In this document: in pieces, positions 1 to 6,167 of the stretch
Layout of the letters: each line of letters begins with the position of its first letter
Numbering within the stretch: the stretch's first letter is position 1
NCBI RefSeq assembly: GCF_035998295.1
Contig: NZ_DASYHS010000053.1
Location: 1 to 6,307 of the forward strand
DNA: 6,307 bases
Direction: 5' to 3'
Origin: DASYHS01 sp035998295
GTDB lineage: Bacteria > Pseudomonadota > Alphaproteobacteria > Azospirillales > Azospirillaceae
Translations under genes and position numbers: made by a program
Notes under the pieces: generated by a model
What the model was told of the DNA's origin: nothing
Databases searched by the model: none
Seen by the model: the letters and a program-made list of their open reading frames with translations, nothing else

Positions 1-1038
<1,038 letters not shown>

Positions 1039-1085
1039 CTTCCGTTATCCCTCGCTAGAAATCAGCCACTTGCCCTGCAAGCGCT

Positions 1086-1400
1086 TCAGGCGGCCTTCGC
1101 GGCGGCGCCCGTACCCTCGAGGATGCCGAGGATGTCGGACTCCTTCATGATCAGGTACTCGGTGCCGTCGATCTTGACCTCGGTGCCGGACCACTTGCCG
1201 AACAGGATCCGGTCGCCGGCCTTGACGTCGAGCGGCTGAACCTTCCCGGCCTCGTCGCGAGCGCCGGGTCCCACCGCAACCACCTCCCCTTCCTGGGGCT
1301 TCTCCTTGACGGTATCGGGAATGATGATGCCGCCGGGAGTCTTCTGGTCGCCCTCGATGCGACGAACGACCACGCGGTCATGCAGCGGACGGAACTTCAT
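1086..1400 (-). CDS. groES: Co-chaperonin GroES (Hsp10)
   Basis: GroES is the heptameric lid that closes the GroEL chamber. This is a complete 104-residue protein, within the family's usual 95-105, beginning MKFRPLHDRVVVRRIEGD. The mobile loop that contacts GroEL is the KTPGGIIIPDTVKEKP segment (about residues 20-35). The beta-barrel motifs EGEVVAVGPG and VKAGDRILFGKWSGTEVKIDG follow, then YLIMKESDILGILE. A short Ala-rich tail (GTGAAAKAA) ends the protein. The start is supported by the Shine-Dalgarno GGGGAGG at 1413-1407 on the minus strand, 6 nt before the ATG. It is the first gene of the groESL operon, and the CIRCE repeat about 50 nt upstream indicates HrcA heat-shock control. Confidence 0.98.
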   Translation of the reverse strand: MKFRPLHDRVVVRRIEGDQKTPGGIIIPDTVKEKPQEGEVVAVGPGARDEAGKVQPLDVKAGDRILFGKWSGTEVKIDGTEYLIMKESDILGILEGTGAAAKAA

Positions 1401-1448
1401 CAGGGACCTCCCCTATAGGATGTCATGATCCACACTGCGACGGGTCCA

Positions 1449-1475
1449 TCAGCACTCGGCCCCGTCGAGTGCCAA
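1449..1475 (-). promoter_or_regulatory. CIRCE operator (HrcA binding site) of groESL
   Basis: The minus strand reads TTGGCACTC, then 9 nt, then GAGTGCTGA. This matches the CIRCE consensus TTAGCACTC-N9-GAGTGCTAA with one substitution in each arm and exact 9-nt spacing. The inner seven bases of each arm (GCACTC/GAGTGC plus neighbours) form the inverted repeat. It lies about 50 nt upstream of the groES start, just downstream of the proposed -10, as expected for an operator or 5'-leader element bound by the repressor HrcA. The hrcA gene is not in this window. Confidence 0.92.
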
Positions 1476-1476
1476 T

Positions 1477-1506
1477 GAGCTAATCGAAACCGATCAAGCT
1501 TTCAAG
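1477..1506 (-). promoter_or_regulatory. Candidate groESL promoter
   Basis: On the minus strand CTTGAAA (1506-1500) resembles a -35 box of either the housekeeping (TTGACA) or the RpoH type, since both share the CTTGA core. About 16-17 nt later TTAGCT/TAGCTC (1482-1477) sits where a -10 should be, though it is a poor TATAAT match. CIRCE begins 2 nt downstream, so transcription would start within or at the operator, the usual arrangement. The -35 is fairly convincing. The -10 and the sigma-factor type are inference. Confidence 0.4.
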
Positions 1507-1682
1507 AGGGGACGTGAAGGTCTGGCAGCAATCACGCTTCTATGCTGCTAACCCCTTGATTTCATTGCGTTAATGTTGCGGACGGCGCCGACTGGTGGCA
1601 GACTCGGGAGAACGGGGCGGGGCGAACGCCGCCCGCGGCACCCCGGAGGAGCAGCAGGACCAACGGCGATGGGAGCGACGGG

Positions 1683-1946
1683 ATGGCAAACCTCGGTCTG
1701 CAACTCAAGGACTATCGGCTGACGCTCGCGGAGATCCTCTACCACATGCCCGACCATCCGGGCCTCCTGCAGAGCTTCATCTGGCAGGACATGGACATCG
1801 CCCCCGACTACCCGATCCTGCGCAGGTTCCTCGGCTTCTGGCAGCGCGAGCTGGACGGCAAGCTGCACTCGGTCAAGGTGGCCTCCAACCCGCTGATCAC
1901 GCCCGGCGATCTCAGATACACCGGCACCGACCTGCTGCTGCACTGA
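1683..1946 (+). CDS. usg: Usg-like family protein (small alphaproteobacterial protein)
   Basis: This 87-residue protein of unknown biochemical function matches, from memory, the alphaproteobacterial Usg-like family (PF06233). Characteristic stretches are LTLAEILYHMPDHPGLLQSF (residues 13-32), WQDMDIAPDYPILRRFLGFW (34-53) and the C-terminal segment LDGKLHSVKVASNPLI. It is compact, with no signal peptide or membrane segment, so probably cytoplasmic. The start is supported by GGGAG at 1671-1675, 7 nt before the ATG; the nearby ATG at 1669 is out of frame. The gene is divergent from groES and 88 nt upstream of hprK. It probably has its own promoter in 1500-1680, but I see no convincing -35/-10 there. 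Family call fairly sure; role unknown. Confidence 0.85.
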   Translation: MANLGLQLKDYRLTLAEILYHMPDHPGLLQSFIWQDMDIAPDYPILRRFLGFWQRELDGKLHSVKVASNPLITPGDLRYTGTDLLLH

Positions 1947-1948
1947 TC

Positions 1949-1970
1949 GGTTCCGGGCGCGGTCGGAATC
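1949..1970 (+). other. Small hairpin just after the usg stop codon
   Basis: GGTTCCG (1949-1955) can pair with CGGAATC (1964-1970) around an 8-nt loop, giving seven pairs including one G-U wobble, starting 2 nt after the usg stop. A competing pairing TCCGG (1952-1956) with CCGGA (1970-1974) uses the same bases. There is no T-run after either, so this is not a standard intrinsic terminator. It may be a weak processing or Rho-related element, or chance in GC-rich DNA. Confidence 0.25.
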
Positions 1971-1995
1971 CGGAGCGCGGGACGAGAGCGGCCCA

Positions 1996-2024
1996 TTGAC
2001 AGCGGCCGGTCCACGCCCCAACCT
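1996..2024 (+). promoter_or_regulatory. Candidate promoter of the hprK-rapZ-PTS operon, possibly giving a leaderless hprK mRNA
   Basis: A perfect TTGACA lies at 1996-2001. After exactly 17 nt comes CAACCT (2019-2024), which keeps the two most important -10 positions (A2 and T6) but is otherwise weak. The expected transcription start, 6-8 nt further on, is about 2031-2033, only a few bases before the hprK ATG at 2035. No Shine-Dalgarno precedes that ATG, which fits a leaderless or nearly leaderless transcript. Promoter position and leaderless reading are inference from spacing. Confidence 0.45.
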
Positions 2025-2034
2025 CCGCCCTACC

Positions 2035-2484
2035 ATGCAACGGATCCACGGCACCTGCGTGCTGCTTTCGGGGCTGGGCGTGCTGCTGCGCGGCCCGTCC
2101 GGCAGCGGCAAGTCCGATCTGGCCCTGCGGCTGATCGACGGCGGCGCGCGACTCGTCGCCGACGACCAGGTCGAACTCGACCGCGACGGGCAGGAGCTGC
2201 GCGCCCGCGCGCCCCGCCCGCTCGCGGGCCTGATCGAGGTGCGTGGGGTCGGCCTCATGCCCATGGACGCGGCCGAGGACGCGCCGGTCGGCCTGGTCGT
2301 CGACCTGCTGCCGGCCGCCGGCGAGGCGGAGCGCCTGCCCGAGGTCGAGACGGCCGAGCTGCTGGGCGTGGCCGTCCGGCGCCTGGCGCTCCACCCCTTC
2401 CACGCCTCCGCCGCGGCGAAGCTGCGGCTGGCCGCGGCCGCGCAGGCGGCCGGATGCCTGCGGCCGGTACCGGACCGGACATGA
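2035..2484 (+). CDS. hprK: HPr kinase/phosphorylase, short alphaproteobacterial form
   Basis: HprK phosphorylates HPr on its regulatory serine and can remove that phosphate again. From the ATG at 2035 it is 149 residues and contains only the catalytic domain (PF07475 type), lacking the N-terminal domain of Gram-positive enzymes of about 310 residues. Visible motifs are the conserved His5 before the fold, the Walker A loop GPSGSGKSD (20-28), LVADDQVEL (40-48) with the acidic pair 43-44, and the HPrK signature IEVRGVGLM. An in-frame TTG at 1996 would add 13 residues and has a weak GAGAG in front. I prefer 2035 because homologues begin close to the HGTCV segment and the TTG is part of a TTGACA box. 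The stop overlaps the rapZ start (ATGA). Its target serine is present in the HPr encoded at 3811. Confidence 0.93.
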   Translation: MQRIHGTCVLLSGLGVLLRGPSGSGKSDLALRLIDGGARLVADDQVELDRDGQELRARAPRPLAGLIEVRGVGLMPMDAAEDAPVGLVVDLLPAAGEAERLPEVETAELLGVAVRRLALHPFHASAAAKLRLAAAAQAAGCLRPVPDRT

Positions 2485-3377
2485 CGCCCCCATCGCCGTC
2501 CGGGCGCCGTCCCGTCATCCTCATCACCGGCATGTCGGGGGCAGGCCTCTCCACCGCGCTGAAGGTGCTGGAGGATCTCGGCTACGAGGCGGTGGACAAC
2601 CTTCCCCTCGCCCTGCTGGCGGCACTCGTCGACCAGGGCGACCTGCTGGCCCGCCCGCTGGCGGTCGGCGTCGACAGCAGGACGCGCAACTTCACCGCGG
2701 AAGCGCTGCTGGCGCGCCACGACGAGCTGTCGGCGCGCACCGAACTCGACGTGCGGCTCGTCCTGATGGACTGCTCCGACGAGGTCCTGCAGCGCCGTTT
2801 CACGGAGACGCGCCGCCGCCATCCCCTCGCGACCGACCGGCCGGTCGCCGACGGCATCGCGCGAGAGCGCACGCTGCTGGCCCCCGTCAAGGAACGCGCG
2901 GACGTCGTGCTGGACACCTCGCTGCTCTCCATCCCGGAATTCCGCCAGATCGTGACCGGCATGTTCCGGCTCGGCGGCGGGCCGTCGCTGCACGTCTTCG
3001 TGACGTCCTTCTCCTTCCGCCAGGGACTGCCGCGCGAGGCGGACCTGGTCTTCGACGTCCGCTTCCTGAACAACCCCCACTACGATCCCGAGCTGCGGCC
3101 CCTGACCGGCCTCGATCCGCCGGTCGCCGAACGCGTCTCGACCGATCCCGACTTCCCGGGCTTCTTCCAGCGACTGACCGAGCTCCTGCTGCCCCTGCTG
3201 CCGCGCTACAACCAGGAAGGCAAGAGCTACCTGACGGTCGCGATCGGATGCACCGGGGGGCGCCACCGCTCGGTGTTCGTCGCTGCGAAGCTGGCCGAAT
3301 GGCTCGCCGCGCAGGGATACCCCGTCGGCCTGTCCCACCGCGACCTCGACCGGTCGCGCCCGCCAACCGCACCCTGA
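2481..3377 (+). CDS. rapZ: RapZ/YvcJ-family nucleotide-binding protein (RNase adapter family)
   Basis: This 298-residue protein belongs to the RapZ/YvcJ family (PF03668), usually about 285 residues. In enteric bacteria RapZ senses glucosamine-6-phosphate and guides RNase E to the sRNA GlmZ; in other phyla the role is less clear. Family features are a P-loop GMSGAGLST (17-25) followed by ALKVLEDLGYEAVDNLPL, then GVDSRTRNF, FVTSFSFRQGLPREADLVFD and RFLNNPHY. The C-terminal RNA-binding-type signature GCTGGRHRS is at 256-264. The P-loop lysine/arginine position is Leu23 (CTC at 2547-2549), so classical ATP binding may be weakened. I chose the ATG at 2481 because it overlaps the hprK TGA (ATGA), implying translational coupling; an in-frame ATG at 2454 would add nine residues inside hprK. 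EIIA(Man) follows after 24 nt. Confidence 0.93.
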   Translation: MTPPSPSGRRPVILITGMSGAGLSTALKVLEDLGYEAVDNLPLALLAALVDQGDLLARPLAVGVDSRTRNFTAEALLARHDELSARTELDVRLVLMDCSDEVLQRRFTETRRRHPLATDRPVADGIARERTLLAPVKERADVVLDTSLLSIPEFRQIVTGMFRLGGGPSLHVFVTSFSFRQGLPREADLVFDVRFLNNPHYDPELRPLTGLDPPVAERVSTDPDFPGFFQRLTELLLPLLPRYNQEGKSYLTVAIGCTGGRHRSVFVAAKLAEWLAAQGYPVGLSHRDLDRSRPPTAP

Positions 3378-3401
3378 ACGCCAGGACGGAAGGATGACCG
3401 C

Positions 3402-3803
3402 ATGATCGGAATGGTTCTCGTCACCCACGGGCGTCTCGCGGAGGAGTTCATCGCGGCGCTCGAGCACGTCGTCGGCGAGCAGGAACGGATCCGCGCGGTC
3501 TGCATCGGGCCGGACGACGACATGGAGCAGAGGCGCCTCGACATCCTGAACAGCGTCGCCGAGGTCGACGCCGGCACCGGCGTCGTCGTGCTGACGGACA
3601 TGTTCGGCGGCACGCCGAGCAACCTCGCCATCAGCATCATGGACAAGGCCAAGATCGAGGTGATCGCCGGCGTGAACCTGCCGATGCTGATCAAGCTCGC
3701 GAGCGTGCGGCGCACCGAGACGCTGGCGCACGCCGTGATGGCCGCACGCGACGCCGGCCAAAAATACATCAACGTCGCATCCACCCTGCTTTCCGACGGT
3801 TGA
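3402..3803 (+). CDS. manX: PTS EIIA component, mannose family (EIIA-Man), stand-alone
   Basis: A single-domain, 133-residue EIIA of the mannose class (PF03610), soluble and cytoplasmic. The N-terminal strand MIGMVLVTHGRLAEEF places the phosphorylatable histidine at His9, matching His10 of E. coli ManX. The conserved loop VVLTDMFGGTPSNLA and the GVNLPMLIKLA segment are both present. It would receive phosphate from HPr His28. No EIIB, EIIC or EIID domain is fused or nearby, so it is more likely a regulatory endpoint than part of a sugar transporter, as in other alphaproteobacterial PTS clusters. The start has a good Shine-Dalgarno GGAAGG (3388-3393), 8 nt before the ATG; an ATG at 3394 meets a stop after three codons. 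The HPr gene starts 7 nt after its stop. The symbol follows common usage and does not imply mannose transport. Confidence 0.95.
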   Translation: MIGMVLVTHGRLAEEFIAALEHVVGEQERIRAVCIGPDDDMEQRRLDILNSVAEVDAGTGVVVLTDMFGGTPSNLAISIMDKAKIEVIAGVNLPMLIKLASVRRTETLAHAVMAARDAGQKYINVASTLLSDG

Positions 3804-3810
3804 ACCTTCC

Positions 3811-4116
3811 ATGACCCTGCCCCAGCACGACGCCGACCGGCCCGCCGACACCGTCAGCCGCGACGTCGCGATCTGCAACCAGCGCGGACTGCATGCCAGG
3901 GCCGCCGCGAAATTCGTGAAGCTCGCGGCGCAGTTCGATGCCGAGGTCGAGGTGAGGCGCAACGACATGGCGGTGTCCGGCCAGTCGATCATGGGGCTGA
4001 TGATGCTGGCCGCGAGCCAGGGCTGCTCGGTCACGCTGCACGCGACGGGGCCCGACGCGCAGGCCGCGGTCGCCGCCCTCGTCGACCTGATCTCGCGGAA
4101 GTTCGATGAAGACTGA
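3811..4116 (+). CDS. ptsH: HPr phosphocarrier protein
   Basis: HPr shuttles phosphate from EI to EIIA. It is 101 residues, against the usual 85-90, because a hydrophilic extension of about 16 residues (MTLPQHDADRPADTVS) precedes the HPr domain (PF00381). The active-site loop NQRGLHARAAAKFVKLA gives His28 as the equivalent of His15, with Arg30 following; the usual Pro after that Arg is Ala. The second site, QSIMGLMMLAA, gives Ser59 as the equivalent of Ser46, the target of HPr kinase, consistent with hprK in the same operon. No strong Shine-Dalgarno is visible, and translation is probably coupled to the EIIA gene 7 nt upstream. The EI start overlaps its end by 11 nt. In some annotations of PTS-Ntr systems the gene is named ptsO. 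Confidence 0.95.
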   Translation: MTLPQHDADRPADTVSRDVAICNQRGLHARAAAKFVKLAAQFDAEVEVRRNDMAVSGQSIMGLMMLAASQGCSVTLHATGPDAQAAVAALVDLISRKFDED

Positions 4117-5914
4117 AGGGGACCGCCCCGGCGCGCCACCGCCCGATCCGGCGCGCCCCGGCGCGCTGCCCGAGCGCGTCCTGCGCGGCCTCGGCGTGTC
4201 GCCCGGCGTCGCGATCGGCCCGGCGCACGTCGTCGAGAGCCGGACGGTCAAGGCCCCGCGCTACGCGATCGAGCCGGCGCGGGCCGCCGACGAGCGCGCC
4301 CGCTTCCACGAGGCCGCCGCCAAGGCCCGCCGCCAGCTCCTGAAGCTGAAGGGCAAGGCCGCGACGTTGCCGGAAACGGCGGCGGAGGACGTCGGCTTCC
4401 TGCTGGAGGCCCATCTCGGCATGCTCGGCGGCTCGCGCCTGACGAAGGGCGTCGAGCGGCGCATCGCCGACGAGCTCGTCAACGCGGAGGCGGCCGTCCA
4501 GGCGGAGATCGACGCGATCGCCCACAGCTTCGAGCAGATGGATGACGCCTATCTCGCCGCCCGCGTCACCGACGTCCGGGAAGTGGGGAACCGGCTGCTC
4601 CGCAACCTGCTGCAGCAGAACTACCAGACCTTCTCCGACGCGCCCGCGGGCAGCATCCTGATCGCGGAGGAGCTGACCCCGGCCGACACGGCGTTGATCG
4701 ACCCGCGCCTGATCGCCGGCTTCGCGACCACGACGGGGGGTGCGGAAGGCCACACCGCGATCATGGCCCGCTCGCTCGGCCTGCCGGCCGTTCTCGGCGC
4801 CTCGGGCCTGCCTGCCGGCATCCGCAACGGCGACGTCGTGATCGTGGACGGCCAGCAGGGCCGGGTCGTCGTCAACCCCAGCACGGCGACGATGACCGGC
4901 TACCGTGCGCGCCAGAGCGACATCCTGGCCGACCGCGAGAGCCTGCGGCACCTTGTCGACCTGCCCGCGCGCACGCGCGACGGCACCCCGATCCTGCTCC
5001 AGGCCAACCTGGAACTCCCGCGCGAACTGCCGGGCGCGATCGCGGCCGGGGCCGCCGGCATCGGCCTGCTGCGGACCGAGTTTCTCTACATGAACCGCGA
5101 CGACCTGCCCGGGGAGGAGGAGCAGTACCGGGTCCTGCGGGAGATCGTCGAGGGCATGGGCGGGCATCCGGTGACGGCGCGCACGCTCGACGTCGGCGGG
5201 GAGAAGCTCGCCTCCGCGCTGGGCGACCGCTTCGCCGCGACGGCGAACCCGGCGCTCGGGCTGCGCGCGATCCGGCTCGGCCTGCGCGAGCCGCAGCTCT
5301 TGGAGACGCAGCTCGCGGCGATGCTGCGCGCGGGCGCCCACGGCCCGGTCCGCATCCTGCTGCCCATGGTCTGCACGCCCGGCGAGGTTCGGCGCGTGCG
5401 CGAGATGATCCGCCAGGTCGCCCGCCGGCTGGTGCGCCACGGCGTGGCCATCGCCGATCCCCTGCCGCCGCTGGGCGCGATGATCGAGGTGCCGGGTGCC
5501 GCACTCACCGCCGACGCCCTCGCCCAGGTCTGCGACTTCTTCGCCATCGGCACCAACGACCTGACCCAGTACACGCTCGCGATCGACCGCGGGGACGAGC
5601 AGGTCGCCTCCCTCTACGACCCTCTGCATCCCGCGGTGCTGCGCCTGATCCAGTTCTCCTGCGAGGCGGCGCGGCGCGCGGGCATCCCGGTCGAGGTGTG
5701 CGGCGAGATGGCGGGCGACCCCCGCTACACGGTCCTGCTGCTCGGCCTCGGCATCCGCGAGCTGTCGATGAGCCCGGGAGCCCTGCTCGCGGTGAAGCGG
5801 CGCCTGCGCGGGCTCGACATCGCCGAGGCGAAGCGGCGCGCGGCCATGGTGATGGAGCAGTCCGACGCGGGCCGCATCGCGGCGCTGCTCGACGACCTCG
5901 ACGACCTCGCCTGA
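4106..5914 (+). CDS. ptsI: PTS Enzyme I (phosphoenolpyruvate-protein phosphotransferase)
   Basis: Enzyme I autophosphorylates from PEP and donates to HPr. The 602-residue protein contains the N-terminal HPr-binding domain (PF05524 type) from about residue 26. The mobile phosphohistidine segment is GGAEGHTAIMARSLGLPAVL, with His216 equivalent to E. coli His189. The C-terminal PEP-binding barrel shows GIGLLRTEFLYM (Arg323), RTLDVGGEKL, NPALGLRAIRL, IEVPGAALTADAL, IGTNDLTQYTLAIDRG (Asn484, Asp485) and VEVCGEMAGD (Cys532, the general acid). There is no GAF domain, so this is EI/PtsI architecture and not the GAF-fused EI(Ntr), although automated annotation often calls it ptsP. A Pro-rich, charged tail of about 23 residues precedes the usual start point. 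The chosen ATG overlaps the HPr gene by 11 nt with GGAAG 4 nt upstream. It is the last gene of the operon. Confidence 0.96.
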   Translation: MKTEGDRPGAPPPDPARPGALPERVLRGLGVSPGVAIGPAHVVESRTVKAPRYAIEPARAADERARFHEAAAKARRQLLKLKGKAATLPETAAEDVGFLLEAHLGMLGGSRLTKGVERRIADELVNAEAAVQAEIDAIAHSFEQMDDAYLAARVTDVREVGNRLLRNLLQQNYQTFSDAPAGSILIAEELTPADTALIDPRLIAGFATTTGGAEGHTAIMARSLGLPAVLGASGLPAGIRNGDVVIVDGQQGRVVVNPSTATMTGYRARQSDILADRESLRHLVDLPARTRDGTPILLQANLELPRELPGAIAAGAAGIGLLRTEFLYMNRDDLPGEEEQYRVLREIVEGMGGHPVTARTLDVGGEKLASALGDRFAATANPALGLRAIRLGLREPQLLETQLAAMLRAGAHGPVRILLPMVCTPGEVRRVREMIRQVARRLVRHGVAIADPLPPLGAMIEVPGAALTADALAQVCDFFAIGTNDLTQYTLAIDRGDEQVASLYDPLHPAVLRLIQFSCEAARRAGIPVEVCGEMAGDPRYTVLLLGLGIRELSMSPGALLAVKRRLRGLDIAEAKRRAAMVMEQSDAGRIAALLDDLDDLA

Positions 5915-6021
5915 CCGCGCGCGGCCGGCCGGAACCTGCCCGCCGCTCAGCCGACCTTTCGCAGCGGCGCTGCGGCACACGTGCACGGATCGGGCGCCAC
6001 GGCAGGCGTGGCTGATCATAG
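5915..6021 (+). other. Non-coding stretch after ptsI; contains a perfect GC-rich palindrome
   Basis: No credible gene lies between the EI stop and the DUF262 remnant. CGCAGCGGCGCTGCG at 5960-5974 is a perfect palindrome around one central base, able to form a 5-bp stem with a 5-nt loop. A competing 7-bp stem pairs CGCCGCT (5941-5947) with AGCGGCG (5963-5969). GGCCGGCC occurs at 5923-5930. No T-run follows any of these, so intrinsic termination is not supported; the stems could assist Rho-dependent ending or 3'-end protection of the PTS mRNA. Confidence 0.3.
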
Positions 6022-6167
6022 GCGGATGAGCGTGAGCTGAATAAGATCTTCTGGAACGCCTCGCCCTCGATATCCCGTCGTATCAGCGCCTGTACTCCTG
6101 GGGGCACGAGCAGGCGGGCGAACTCCTCTTCACCCTGGAGAGGGACGAGGCCGAAGTACGCTACTAA
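6022..6167 (+). pseudogene. Broken N-terminal fragment of a DUF262 (GmrSD-type) protein
   Basis: Two adjacent plus-strand frames together read like the start of a DUF262 protein (PF03235, the ParB/nuclease-like N-terminal domain of GmrSD type IV restriction enzymes). From 6022 one frame gives ADERELNKIF. After a shift of frame somewhere near 6050-6068 the second gives ERLALD then IPSYQRLYSWGHEQAGELL (6072-6128), followed by FTLERDEAEVRY and a TAA at 6165-6167. IP-x-YQR-x-YSW with EQ-x-x-x-LL is the hallmark of the family. There is no start codon: TGA and TAG stand directly before 6022. Only about 45 residues of several hundred remain, and the reading stops exactly where the transposase-bearing sequence begins. 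I infer a dead gene, frameshifted and interrupted. The recognition is by motif memory only. Confidence 0.55.

Noticed and set aside
1595..1999. Plus-strand open frame overlapping usg
   Set aside because: Biased composition and no motif; usg in the neighbouring frame has a Shine-Dalgarno and a recognisable family pattern.
2243..3397. Plus-strand open frame of 384 codons overlapping hprK and rapZ in another frame
   Set aside because: Translation is Arg/Pro/Ala-rich without motifs, and both real genes in the other frames have strong family signatures.
1548..4139. Very long minus-strand open frame (over 860 codons) opposite usg, hprK, rapZ, EIIA and HPr
   Set aside because: It lies antisense to five recognised genes, and its translation is a low-complexity Arg/Ala/Gly/Asp/His mix with no family motif. 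Such frames arise in GC-rich DNA because stop codons are rare opposite well-used codons.
5941..5974. Intrinsic terminator for the PTS operon
   Set aside because: Stems exist, but none is followed by a T-run, so I listed the structure only as a low-confidence non-coding region.
4031..6019. Minus-strand open frame of about 660 codons opposite ptsI
   Set aside because: Antisense shadow of EI, of compositionally biased protein with no recognisable domain.
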